A DNA stretch of 62,832 nucleotides from Gammaproteobacteria bacterium (GTDB lineage Bacteria > Pseudomonadota > Gammaproteobacteria > Pseudomonadales > Pseudohongiellaceae), in NCBI GenBank assembly GCA_002730035.1, contig PBYU01000050.1:1-62832 (forward strand). Reading direction: 5' to 3'. Below the pieces are notes generated by a model that was not told the DNA's origin, ran no database searches, and saw only the letters and a list, made by a program, of their open reading frames with translations. Below, piece by piece: positions 47,501 through 54,882 of this stretch; position 1 is the stretch's first letter; every line of letters begins with the position of its first letter. The position numbers and the translations under genes were made by a program.

Positions 47501-47783
47501 AGCCAGCGCCAAGGTAACCGGGTTGGTTACCTGCAGGCAACGTCCTATGACGGCGGCAGGTGTCACATTTTTAACCCTGGAAGACGAGAGCGGCTTCATC
47601 AATGTGGTGGTGTGGCCGAATCTCGGTGAGAAGTTTCGCCCGGTGGTACGTCAGGCCATGCTGTTGGGTGTTGTCGGGCACGTGCAGAAAAGCGAAGGCG
47701 TAATCCACCTCATTGCCCGCGAGTTGGTGGACTTGAGTCATTGGCTTGGCACCATGGAATTGTCGTCCAGAGATTTCACTTAG
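44571..47783 (+). CDS. dnaE2: error-prone DNA polymerase DnaE2 (ImuC)
   Basis: 1070 residues, usual DnaE2 length. PHP domain YAELHCISNFSFLRGASFPEEL and ITDECSLSGVVRAH; polymerase active site PPDIDVDFENARREEVIQYIY and AITATVITYRSRSA; GRGSAANSAVCYCLGIT; thumb/fingers QHVGGFVISQGPL; late OB domain VTGLVTCRQRPMTAAGVTFLTLEDESG. It carries out translesion synthesis with ImuA and ImuB in the SOS response. A perfect LexA box lies 20 bases upstream. Unlike the common imuA-imuB-dnaE2 operon, it is here convergent with imuA-imuB. Confidence 0.95.
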   Translation: MAEKPPAETGSAKQAEPGTASLPLYAELHCISNFSFLRGASFPEELVERADELGYRAIAITDECSLSGVVRAHTAAKQRHIKLIIGSEFVLAEGCRLILLACNRQGYGALSHLISCARRDAQKGSYRIDRKMVEANLPRDCLALWNPDLRQSPELIACQAVWLSRQFQNRLWIAAELLLRGDDRLKLQRLGKLGAQYDIPLCAAGGVYMHDAGRRILQDTLTAIRLIRPISELGLDAESNGQRHLRLPQQLAKLFPAELLEATVQIAERCNFSLDELRYEYPRELVPDGYTPHGWLRELTEAGVRERWPAGATPKVRNIIEHELALIKELAYEHYFLTVHDMVAFARSQHILCQGRGSAANSAVCYCLGITEVDPARVEVLFERFISKERSEPPDIDVDFENARREEVIQYIYNKYGRGRAAITATVITYRSRSAIRDVGKVLGLDEALLDHLAKSIYWWGANLKEQLSDSDIDYSDPVIQKLVFLAQSLIGFPRHLSQHVGGFVISQGPLTHLVPIENASMVDRTVIQWEKDDLESLGLLKIDVLALGMLTAVQKCLDLISNYSITPLTMQKIPAEDPKVYDMMGEADTVGVFQIESRAQMSMLPRLRPRNYYDLVIQIAIVRPGPIQGDMVHPYLNRRSGKEAVTYPSDAVRDTLERTLGVPIFQEQVMQLAMVAAGFSGGEADQLRRAMAAWKRKGGMEPYHNKLVQGMLERGYEQEFAEQLFRQIKGFGDYGFPESHSASFALIAYVSSWLKLYHPAAFCCGLLNSQPMGFYPPAQLIQDAERHGVKVLPAEISSSLYDCTLEFPKGCRKQNDHSRLCLDPKLRIGFRLIKGMSETGANAITEVRQAGEFASIQDLVFRSGINKKDLESLAASDALKGLSGDRHRAFWQASGVEKEERENESQSFSFFADQNFADSDFGIDVLLPVASEGQNIVGDYTSTGFTLRRHPLALFREHLNNYQVSTASDLATIEIEASAKVTGLVTCRQRPMTAAGVTFLTLEDESGFINVVVWPNLGEKFRPVVRQAMLLGVVGHVQKSEGVIHLIARELVDLSHWLGTMELSSRDFT

Positions 47784-47856
47784 GGCAATAAATAGCCCCT
47801 ATTCTTGCGATAAACGAATAACCATCTATTCTAGATAAGGGTGTGAGTAGGAAGTA

Positions 47857-47885
47857 TTGACTACTACGTAAATACAATGTACATA
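47857..47885 (+). promoter_or_regulatory. sigma70 promoter of the brnT/brnA pair
   Basis: TTGACT (47857-47862), 17-base spacer, TACATA (47880-47885). A further hairpin TGAGGC/GCCTCA lies at 47911-47928 just before the toxin gene. BrnA-type antitoxins autoregulate such promoters. Confidence 0.6.
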
Positions 47886-47945
47886 TAACAGCAAGGAAAA
47901 AGCTAAGGATTGAGGCAGGAACGCCTCATTGCAAAGCGCAGGGAC

Positions 47946-48198
47946 ATGATCAGGTTTGAATGGAATCAAACTAAAGGCGAGAACAATTTACGAAAGCACG
48001 GCATTTCGTATGAAAAGGCGGTATCAGCATTTTGATACTGAAAACTCGCTCATTGAAGACCGATACCTGTTACTGGGTTGCAGTGTCATGTTTAGAATAG
48101 TATTGGTAAGTTACAGTGAATTGGCAGAACACGAAGTGATTAGAATTATTTCTGCTCGTAAAGCCTCGGCTAAAGAAAAACGACATTATCCAAATTGA
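47946..48198 (+). pseudogene. brnT: BrnT-type toxin, frameshifted at a T4 run
   Basis: From the ATG at 47946 the frame reads MIRFEWNQTKGENNLRKHGI, SYEKAVSAF and meets TGA at 48033-48035. The +1 frame continues at once as DTENSLIEDRYLLLGC, then VIRIISARKASAKEKRHYPN to a stop at 48196-48198. Together they are a full-length BrnT RNase toxin (FEWDxxKxxxNxxKHG start; RIISARxA end). The break sits in TTTT (48030-48033). Either the toxin is inactivated or ribosomal slippage makes a little product. The intact antitoxin follows five bases later. Confidence 0.85.
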
Positions 48199-48202
48199 CG
48201 AT

Positions 48203-48439
48203 ATGAAATCTGAATACGATTTATCAAAGCTTGAATCGCGGCGAAATCCTTATGCATCCCGGCTGAAAAAACCAGTTACGATTCGCATGGGAAATGAGGT
48301 AATTGAATATTTCAAGGGAATGGCAGAAAAGTCGGGAATCCCGTACCAGACGTTGATCAATATGTATTTACAAGATTGTGTTATTCAGAAAAGGCAATTG
48401 GAAATAAATTGGCCGGCATCCCAGGGCACAAATTCCTAA
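48203..48439 (+). CDS. brnA: BrnA-type (CopG/RHH) antitoxin
   Basis: 78 residues. DLSKLESRRNPYASRLKKPVTIRM, then VIEYFKGMAEKSGIPYQTLINMYLQDC fits BrnA-like ribbon-helix-helix antitoxins that follow brnT (KxVTIRxxxxVIEYFK, GIPYQTLIN). It binds BrnT and the operon operator. It is intact although its toxin is frameshifted, as expected where the antitoxin is neutral and the toxin harmful. Confidence 0.8.
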   Translation: MKSEYDLSKLESRRNPYASRLKKPVTIRMGNEVIEYFKGMAEKSGIPYQTLINMYLQDCVIQKRQLEINWPASQGTNS

Positions 48440-48633
48440 CTAATTTCCTCAACCTCCGTACGCCGTTTTCCTGCCCTGCAATATCAAACTTTATCATCGC
48501 ATTCATGGTGGCCAGCACGCCTGCAGGACTACGGGTAACCTGGGTCACTTCTGAATCGGGAAAGATGCCAGTGTGAAGCAACCGCCTCTTCCGCATTATC
48601 CTTAAACCATAGAAAAGATGTGATGCCTTTCAT
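48440..48633 (-). pseudogene. PhnB-like VOC protein remnant, frameshifted and truncated
   Basis: From an ATG at 48633 with AAGGAG upstream, the minus strand reads MKGITSFLWFKDNAEEAVAS, typical of PhnB/3-demethylubiquinone-methyltransferase-like VOC proteins. After about 20 codons the sense continues in another frame (IFPDSEVTQVTRSPAGVLAT, then KFDIAGQEN). The expected second half is absent; the sequence ends near the brnA stop. This gene is dead, adjacent to an intact VOC gene at 48653. Confidence 0.7.
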
Positions 48634-48652
48634 GACAAGCTCCTTTCTCCAA

Positions 48653-49027
48653 TCAGTTGTTGGAGTGCAATCCAATCATATTGCCATCAGGATCCTTCAC
48701 CAGCGCAACGAAACCATACTCGCCGATGGACATCTTCTCTCGTTCGAGATTGCCACCGGCAGCGTTGACTCGCCTTGCCTCCACCTCACAATCCTCACAG
48801 GCGAAATAAACCAGCGTGCTGTTGCCTCCGGATGGCATGCCGGGAACTTGCAGCAGTGCACCTGTGGTCCCTGATGCTTCAGGATTCTGTGGGAAGGCCA
48901 GCATGGCCAGGTCCGGGCCGGGCAATTGTTCCAGGGTTGTGTCGAGTACGGTTTCGTAAAATGCCTTGGCTCGATCCATATCTTGTACATATATTTCGAA
49001 CCATCTTACTGGATTCATATCCATCAT
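48653..49027 (-). CDS. VOC superfamily protein
   Basis: The ATG at 49027, with GGAGAAAAG upstream, gives 124 residues; a longer frame to 49108 is unlikely. VRWFEIYVQDMDRAKAFYETVL opens module one, MSIGEYGFVALVKDPDGNMIGLHSN closes module two (His, Glu-like metal positions partly replaced: FEIYV and GLHS). Resembles the predicted-lactoylglutathione-lyase/glyoxalase-like VOC proteins. It lies 19 bases from a dead VOC gene on the same strand. Confidence 0.8.
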   Translation of the reverse strand: MMDMNPVRWFEIYVQDMDRAKAFYETVLDTTLEQLPGPDLAMLAFPQNPEASGTTGALLQVPGMPSGGNSTLVYFACEDCEVEARRVNAAGGNLEREKMSIGEYGFVALVKDPDGNMIGLHSNN

Positions 49028-49079
49028 CTTTTCTCCGCTATTTTCTTTGCAGTCAGTTGCTATTGTTATCACGAAACCA

Positions 49080-49153
49080 GGGGTCAGAGTAAAAATCCTG
49101 AAGAGCACCGGGTTCTATCGTCTACACAGGAGATGGATTTTTACTCTGACCCC
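49080..49153. repeat. 74-bp inverted-repeat element with perfect 19-bp arms
   Basis: GGGGTCAGAGTAAAAATCC (49080-49098) and its exact reverse complement (49135-49153) flank 36 bases. It lies in the gap between the VOC gene and the imuB stop. This palindrome sequence is of a kind scattered through gammaproteobacterial genomes near REP-associated transposases; only one copy is in this window. It can also form a hairpin downstream of imuB. Confidence 0.8.
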
Positions 49154-49172
49154 CCGTCTGTGTAGTCTGGAT

Positions 49173-50651
49173 TCAGGCGAAATAACCGTGCAGGTACCAG
49201 TTTCTATCACCGCTGCGCTCGCGATAAACCCATAGCCTGCTGCCATTGGCTTCCCTGGCTACATAGTAGTCGCGACGCACATCGGTGCCGGACCACCAGA
49301 AAGTCTCGATACGTTCGGGGCCACTGACCAGTGAGACAGGCTTGCGGTGATAGAGTCTCCCATTCCTGAGGGCCAGCCGCTGTGGATCCTGTAATAGCCA
49401 GAGCGGGCGGGGAATCGGCGTCACCCCTTTTTCCTCCCTGTTAGCCTTGTTGCAACGACTCGCGCTGATGGATTCGCCATAGTCCAGTTGCTGACTGGCG
49501 TATTCGGGACAATGCTCTGCCACGCTGTCGATGCATTTCAAGTAATGATCGCCTAGCCTCGCCTGCAATTGTTCCGTGAACTGGTCGAGGCTGCCGTGGT
49601 TGTCGTGTTGCGGATTCGGTCTGTCTTCGGCTAACAGGGAATCGCTGTGACTCATGAACGCATCGAATTTCTTCACATCGAGTTTTACTGCGATCACCGG
49701 AGCCGGGATGGTCAGCTTGCCGAAGTGGGTTTCCAGCAACATTATCAGGTGTTGCCGTGAGCGGCTGGCCTGACGCAGAGCCATGTCGATTTCGGTGCCG
49801 CCGCGTTTTTCATGTTGTAGAAAGATGCGCAGGTGACTGGTACTCAGGTCGCGGCGGCGCAGGAATTCACAGAGTTGGGCCAGCATCTCATCTGCTACCG
49901 GCAGCAATCGGTGCAGATTTTCCAGTCCATAGGGAAGCTCGTAACTGGTAGAGAATGCCGGCGGCGGGATGTAATTGCGGGTGGGTTCGGGCGCCTTGCC
50001 CAATGCCTTGTTGAGTTCTTTGACAAAGTCACTGCCGAAACGGTTGCGCAGCCCATCGGCCGGCAGCCGCCAGATGTCTCTCAGGCAACGCACGCCCATG
50101 TTGTACAGGCGCCGGTTCTGTTCCTTGTCCAGCCGTAAGACGTCAATGGGCAATTGGCCGAGGGCCGAACGCAGATTGTCTTGCTGGTAAACCAGGGCAT
50201 TGTGACCGTATCTGGCCAGTAACAGGCTGCCGGTGACAGTAGGGCTGGCGGCATAGAGGAAATGCTCGGGTAATTCCTGCTGGTGTAAGCGGGCGATGAG
50301 CTGGGGTTTTAACTTGTTATGTACCGCTTCCAGGCCACCGAAGTACTTCAGACTACTGCGGATTTCGCAGATCAATGCCTGGGGATGAAAACTCACCGTG
50401 GCACTGACATGCTGAACCTCACCCGCCAGTTCGTTAAGGGCTTTTGCCTGTCTCGATTCCGGGAGATCCTGTAACTGGGGGAAGTAGAGGGCATACCAGA
50501 GGCTGCGGCGTGGTTTCTTTTTCGAGCGCCGGGCCTTGTCAATCTCGGATTCCCTGGCGTTGGCTGACTTCGGCAGTTCAATAATCTGCGCCGTGTCGGG
50601 CTTCGATGAGGAGAGCAGGGGGAGTTGGTCTGTGCTGTCGGGATCTTCCAA
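49173..50651 (-). CDS. imuB: ImuB, inactive Y-family polymerase homologue
   Basis: 492 residues. The Y-family start is LWYALYFPQLQDLPESRQ where active polymerases have an Asp; the second acidic pair of the palm is also replaced. Fingers/palm and helix-hairpin-helix sections follow (VDVLRLDKEQNRRLYNMGVRCL, LRDIWRLPADGLRNRFG), then a little finger and a long C-terminal tail ending YLHGYFA, which in ImuB contacts ImuA, DnaE2 and the beta clamp. It is preceded 15 bases upstream by imuA. Confidence 0.9.
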   Translation of the reverse strand: MEDPDSTDQLPLLSSSKPDTAQIIELPKSANARESEIDKARRSKKKPRRSLWYALYFPQLQDLPESRQAKALNELAGEVQHVSATVSFHPQALICEIRSSLKYFGGLEAVHNKLKPQLIARLHQQELPEHFLYAASPTVTGSLLLARYGHNALVYQQDNLRSALGQLPIDVLRLDKEQNRRLYNMGVRCLRDIWRLPADGLRNRFGSDFVKELNKALGKAPEPTRNYIPPPAFSTSYELPYGLENLHRLLPVADEMLAQLCEFLRRRDLSTSHLRIFLQHEKRGGTEIDMALRQASRSRQHLIMLLETHFGKLTIPAPVIAVKLDVKKFDAFMSHSDSLLAEDRPNPQHDNHGSLDQFTEQLQARLGDHYLKCIDSVAEHCPEYASQQLDYGESISASRCNKANREEKGVTPIPRPLWLLQDPQRLALRNGRLYHRKPVSLVSGPERIETFWWSGTDVRRDYYVAREANGSRLWVYRERSGDRNWYLHGYFA

Positions 50652-50666
50652 GGCGCCTCCAGACGG

Positions 50667-51380
50667 CTAATTATGTGGGTAGAGATTGACTTGCGTAGTC
50701 AGCGGTCGGAAGTTGCCGCGGGCTTTGATGACGGTTACCTCAGCCGTGGAAAAATCATCGCCTTTAGATGGGCAATCCTTTATTTGTAGGCGTATTGGTA
50801 ATGGTGAGTGCTTACTATCACTGTGCTTGAAGAGTACTCCCAGGGTGCTGCCGGTTTCCGCTGCCAGCTGTAATCGGCGCAATACCTTGCCCGGCAGCCA
50901 GTTCTGCCAGGCCAGCACCAGCCCGCAATTGCTGGTCTGCAGCGCCTTTTCCATGCTCCACAGCGCGTCTTTGCAAGAAGTCTCCCTTTTCACCACCAGC
51001 ACCTGGTCAGTATCGATGCCAGCCTGCACCAGGGCAGGGGCGTACAACAGGTAGGGCGGAGCGATCCACAGAATCCACTTACCCCGTTCAATCACTGAAC
51101 GCATGAGCGGAATCAATAATTGCAATTCGCCCATGCCCCAGCAGGGAGTGATGATTTCGATTAAGCCACTTTGGGGCCAGCCACGCCCGGGAAGAATATC
51201 ATCCAGTTGGGGAAAGCCGGTGCTGCGACCATGAAAGCCCTGGCCGGCCATGTCGCAACCTCGCCACAAATTTGGATTGCCGTGCAGCAGCTTCTCAATA
51301 CCCTGAATATTGGTCGGATGGCTATAGCCCTTGTCAGTCGTGGGCTCTGGCGTGTTCGAGGGGGTTCTGGTTATTGTCAT
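50667..51380 (-). CDS. imuA: ImuA, RecA-like translesion synthesis factor
   Basis: The ATG at 51380 (237 residues) is preferred because a longer frame to 51434 would run through the LexA box. GFPQLDDILPGRGWPQSGLIEI resembles RecA-like ImuA; the Walker A position reads PCWGMGELQLLIPL without the canonical GKT, as in ImuA. The core continues ILWIAPPYLLYAPALVQAGID and VLAWQNWLPGKVLRRLQLAAE. It works with ImuB and DnaE2. First gene of the minus SOS unit. Confidence 0.9.
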   Translation of the reverse strand: MTITRTPSNTPEPTTDKGYSHPTNIQGIEKLLHGNPNLWRGCDMAGQGFHGRSTGFPQLDDILPGRGWPQSGLIEIITPCWGMGELQLLIPLMRSVIERGKWILWIAPPYLLYAPALVQAGIDTDQVLVVKRETSCKDALWSMEKALQTSNCGLVLAWQNWLPGKVLRRLQLAAETGSTLGVLFKHSDSKHSPLPIRLQIKDCPSKGDDFSTAEVTVIKARGNFRPLTTQVNLYPHN

Positions 51381-51403
51381 TTCGAAAATAGATCTGGCTA
51401 ATA

Positions 51404-51419
51404 CTGTATTTTTATACAG
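51404..51419. promoter_or_regulatory. LexA (SOS) box of imuA-imuB
   Basis: CTGTATTTTTATACAG fits CTGT-N8-ACAG exactly, 24 bases upstream of the imuA ATG. Compare the box of dnaE2 at 44535: same class, different N8. Confidence 0.9.
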
Positions 51420-51595
51420 TATTATAGAGAGCAATTTTTGGAAAGCAATAGTTAATCCACATTAAGTGCACATTAACTATGCTCATTAATGTGTTGTTTT
51501 TCCATGAGAATAATTACTAAAGCTTTGAAAAACGGAGCCGTTAAGCCCCTTGAACATTAGATCTGTTGTAATTTGGATCTGCACCGGAGAGTGGC

Positions 51596-51691
51596 ATGAA
51601 CAAAAAGAAACCGGACATGGTTATGGTAGTTATCATGCTATTTGTCGTGAGTGTATTGGCCAGCAGCGTCGCTCAAAGCGCCTTGATGTAA
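51596..51691 (+). CDS. 31-residue single-TM peptide
   Basis: MNKKKPDMVMVVIMLFVVSV followed by LASSVAQSALM. A lysine-rich start and one hydrophobic helix. GGAGAG stands eight bases before the ATG, a strong Shine-Dalgarno for so small an ORF. It is divergent from imuA, whose LexA box is 180 bases away. Function unknown; an SOS connection is not shown. Confidence 0.55.
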   Translation: MNKKKPDMVMVVIMLFVVSVLASSVAQSALM

Positions 51692-51799
51692 GCAGGCGTC
51701 AGAATTGAGGAACCCGAGAGGGTAGAGGGGGGGTTCTGGAGATAACCACAAAGGAAAGCTTAGCCAGGGATAGGTAGTGCAGTAGCTCAGTATTCCGCC

Positions 51800-52393
51800 C
51801 TATGCAGCATCGGGGCGGTATATTTTTTCGGCGGTAATCACCGCATCCAGCCGTACATCCCAACTCGCTGTTGGAAAAGAATCCGTTAGCTGACACTCAT
51901 GGGCCAGGCCAATCAGCATCGGGCGGCTGTGCCGGTTGAAAATCTTGAAGCTGAAAGTACGGTCGTAAAAGCCCTTCCCCATGCCCAGGCGAAAGCAGTG
52001 CGCATCGAAACCCACCAACGGCACGAAAACCACATCGAAATCAGTCGGAGAGACCGTACCCTCGGCCGGGGGTTCGTCGATACCCCACTGGTTCTCATTC
52101 AATTCCGTGTCAGCATCGAAGGGGGCGAAGGAGACCAGCTCGGGATTGTCTTCGGTAATGGTCGGCAGGAAACAAGCCTTGCCCTCACTCAGCGCCTGAT
52201 CCAGCAGGGGCCTGGGATCGATCTCCCCATCCACGCCATGGTAAAACGCGACCTGCGAGGCATTGGCAAAAAAATCCTGGTTGGAAACCAGGCTACGCAA
52301 CTCTTCCGCCGCATCGGTCTGTTGATCGCCCGTCAGATCTCTTCGGGCTTGCCGGAGTGAGTAACGGAGGTCATGGCGTTTTTCTTTGTTCAT
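51800..52393 (-). CDS. fau: 5-formyltetrahydrofolate cyclo-ligase
   Basis: 197 residues, usual size. KRHDLRYSLRQARRDLTGDQ opens with the substrate-binding basic helix; DVVFVPLVGFDAHCFRLGMGKGFYDRTF is the family signature (G-MGKG-YDR). Converts 5-formyl-THF to methenyl-THF with ATP. Lies directly downstream of the 6S RNA gene, as ygfA/fau does in E. coli. Confidence 0.92.
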   Translation of the reverse strand: MNKEKRHDLRYSLRQARRDLTGDQQTDAAEELRSLVSNQDFFANASQVAFYHGVDGEIDPRPLLDQALSEGKACFLPTITEDNPELVSFAPFDADTELNENQWGIDEPPAEGTVSPTDFDVVFVPLVGFDAHCFRLGMGKGFYDRTFSFKIFNRHSRPMLIGLAHECQLTDSFPTASWDVRLDAVITAEKIYRPDAA

Positions 52394-52423
52394 ATTGAAA
52401 ATAAGGCAGAAACCACAGGATAT

Positions 52424-52610
52424 GAGTCAAGTCCCCCGGAACACCGCTACCAAATTTGCCCTGAACCCAAAGGTTCAGGTGGTGGCTCCCGTGATGCATA
52501 AGGCTTTCCGACATGCGGACACGCACAACAACATCTATCGAGTTGCCTCCGGATAACAAGATATCGGCTCAAGAACACTTTTGATTGGCAAATGTCCTAG
52601 GGAACTCTGT
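52424..52610 (-). ncRNA. ssrS: 6S RNA
   Basis: About 187 nt between zapA and fau on the minus strand, the classical place. The minus strand contains TTGAGCCGATATCTTGTTAT (compare E. coli UGAGCCGAUAUUU), the strand CGGAAAGCCTTA (compare GAGAAGCCUUA), and CCACCTGAACCTTTGGGTTC (compare CACCUUGAACCAAGGGUUC). The ends can pair to close the long stem (GAGTTCCC with GGGGGACTTGACTC). It binds RNA polymerase sigma70 holoenzyme. Exact ends are estimated. Confidence 0.9.
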
Positions 52611-52771
52611 GACAAGTATATCTCGCGCATGGATATCAGGAAAGGCAAATGGGTGTAGGAAAACTACCTGTGATGGCGTACCAACAGAAGCGAAAGCAGG
52701 CAGGGCCCATATCAGGGGCCGGCAATGCGAATTACTACTTGCCGGTGGCTATAGTCTTGTTCAGAGGGTTC

Positions 52772-53086
52772 CTAGATTTCGAGCTGACGACTGGCGGCAA
52801 TCGCTGAGTCTAACTTATCCTCAATGCCCTTTACCTGCTGGGCTGTGACGTGACGAGTCTCGTTGATCATGCGGTTCTTGCGCAGCATATCGTGGGTGAT
52901 ATTCAGTGCTGCCATAACGGCAATCTTTTCGGCACCATGAATATTGCCGCGGCCCTTGATCTTGCGCATGTTCTCATCGAGGTATTTGGCCGATTTCATC
53001 AGAGCTTCCTGATCGGATGGGGGGCAATTCACCTGGTATTCTTTGTCCAGGATTTTGACTTGTACGGCGCTGCTCTGTTCACTCAT
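52772..53086 (-). CDS. zapA: cell division protein ZapA
   Basis: 104 residues, usual size. VQVKILDKEYQVNCPPSDQEALMKSAKYLDENMRKI is the FtsZ-binding N-domain, followed by the coiled-coil GAEKIAVMAALNITHDML and the C-terminal helix. Organises FtsZ at midcell. The 6S RNA gene follows downstream. Confidence 0.93.
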   Translation of the reverse strand: MSEQSSAVQVKILDKEYQVNCPPSDQEALMKSAKYLDENMRKIKGRGNIHGAEKIAVMAALNITHDMLRKNRMINETRHVTAQQVKGIEDKLDSAIAASRQLEI

Positions 53087-53124
53087 GGTGTGTTATCCGG
53101 GGCTGTAAGGGTGCAAAGAGGTAG

Positions 53125-53331
53125 TCAGGATTGATCCATTGCCTTCAATCTGACGAGAATCGACTCCAGTTTGGATTTCGCCTCTTTATTCTTGTCCATC
53201 AACTTTTTGCGCTCAGACTGCCAGGAATTTGAACCAGCCTTAAGCAGTTGATTTTCACGCTTCATTTCAGCACAAAGGTCAATTAAATCATCGACTTTGT
53301 CGTTTAGGGTATCGAATCGTTCTTCAGTCAT
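53125..53331 (-). CDS. TIGR02449-type ZapB-like coiled-coil protein
   Basis: 68 residues, entirely helical: NDKVDDLIDLCAEMKRENQLLKAG, then ERKKLMDKNKEAKSKLESILVRLKAMD. It matches the small coiled-coil protein often encoded just upstream of zapA in gammaproteobacteria (38-base gap here). A cell-division role is inferred from position. Confidence 0.8.
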   Translation of the reverse strand: MTEERFDTLNDKVDDLIDLCAEMKRENQLLKAGSNSWQSERKKLMDKNKEAKSKLESILVRLKAMDQS

Positions 53332-53546
53332 TTTTGGCTATTTTTAATTAGTTTAGGAATTGTTTATTTACTAATAGGCCCAACGGACTATTGGCCTAAG
53401 TTTAGGATTTACATTAACAATGCCGTAACTATAGAGCCGTGTTCAAAATGGGTCAATATTGGAATTGGAAAAATTGCTACTTGGTTCCACTTTAAGACCG
53501 CTATATGCTGGTTCGCTTGATTCAAATGAGCTTCTCAGAGGGCACT

Positions 53547-54869
53547 ATGGACAGTAATTATCGGGAAATGCGCAAGCGCCGCAAGGAACTGATGCTGCAG
53601 ATGGAGCCGAACAGCATCGCGCTGTTAGCGGCTGCACCAGCACATGCCCGAAACAGTGACACAGAATATCCATACCGACAAAACAGTGACTTCTATTACC
53701 TCACCGGATTTGCTGAGAAAAACGCACTTCTAGCATTGATACCAGGCAGGAAAGAGGGAGAGGTGGTGTTGTTTTGCCAGGGAAATGACAAGCTAAAAGA
53801 GCTATGGGAAGGCAAGCTGCTGGGGCCAGAGGCTGTCTGTGATGAATTGGGTGTAGACGATGCCTATCCCATCGCCGATATCGATGACATATTACCGGGC
53901 ATGATGGAAGGGCGCGCCCGAGTCTACTACGCGATGGGCAAGGACGATCAGTTCGACAGCAAAGTTATGGATTGGGTGAAGGTCATTCGCGGCAAGGCCA
54001 AGATGGGAGATCATCCGCCCAGTGAGTTTCTGGTTCTAGATCATCTATTGCATGAGCTGCGCCTGCTGAAGAGTCCCGAGGAAATCAAACTGATGGAGCA
54101 GGCCGCCAGAATCTCAGCCGAAGGGCACAGGAGAGCTATGGCCAATTGCAGACCTGGCATTAAGGAGTATGAACTGGAGGCGGAACTGCTTTATACCTTT
54201 ACGCGTGGCGGCAGCCGTGCTCCAGCCTATAGGACGATTGTAGGTGCTGGCGACAATGCCTGTACTTTGCACTACGATGCTAACAACTGCGATATAAAAG
54301 AGGGAGACCTGGTACTTATCGACGCGGGTTGTGAATACAATTACTATGCATCTGATATAACTCGAACCTTTCCGGCCAATGGAAAATTTTCAACCGAACA
54401 AAAAGCCATCTACGAAATCGTTCTGAAAGCACAGGATGCGGCAATCGATGCAGTCCAACCTGGCGCTCCCTGGGATGCGCCTCACAATGCCTCGGTAAAA
54501 GTGATAACCCGGGGACTGGTAAAGCTAGGCATACTCAAGGGTCGCCCGGCGCAACTTATCAAGAGCGAAGCATACAAGGATTTTTACATGCACAGGGTTG
54601 GCCATTGGTTAGGCATAGACGTGCACGATGTAGGTGACTATAAGATCGATGATGATTGGCGACTGTTAGAGCCTGGTATGGTAACCACGATTGAGCCAGG
54701 AATTTACATTGCGCCTGACAATACCAAAGTTCCCAAAAAATGGCGCGGTATCGGCGTGCGCATCGAAGACGATGTACTGATAACCAAAGCCGGCCACAAA
54801 GTGCTGAGCAAGGGGATTCCCAGGACGGTGCAGGAAATCGAATCATTCATGGCAGAATCCACTCAATAG
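53547..54869 (+). CDS. pepP: Xaa-Pro aminopeptidase P
   Basis: The ATG at 53547 with GAGGG upstream gives 440 residues, the E. coli PepP size; a longer frame from 53505 is rejected. The pita-bread metal site is intact: DAGCEYNYYASDITRTFP (two Asp), HRVGHWLGIDVHDVG (His), TIEPGIYI (Glu) and GIGVRIEDDVLIT (Glu). N-terminal domain RKELMLQMEPNSIALLAAAP. First gene of pepP-ubiH. Confidence 0.94.
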   Translation: MDSNYREMRKRRKELMLQMEPNSIALLAAAPAHARNSDTEYPYRQNSDFYYLTGFAEKNALLALIPGRKEGEVVLFCQGNDKLKELWEGKLLGPEAVCDELGVDDAYPIADIDDILPGMMEGRARVYYAMGKDDQFDSKVMDWVKVIRGKAKMGDHPPSEFLVLDHLLHELRLLKSPEEIKLMEQAARISAEGHRRAMANCRPGIKEYELEAELLYTFTRGGSRAPAYRTIVGAGDNACTLHYDANNCDIKEGDLVLIDAGCEYNYYASDITRTFPANGKFSTEQKAIYEIVLKAQDAAIDAVQPGAPWDAPHNASVKVITRGLVKLGILKGRPAQLIKSEAYKDFYMHRVGHWLGIDVHDVGDYKIDDDWRLLEPGMVTTIEPGIYIAPDNTKVPKKWRGIGVRIEDDVLITKAGHKVLSKGIPRTVQEIESFMAESTQ

Positions 54870-54882
54870 GAATTGGCTGATC

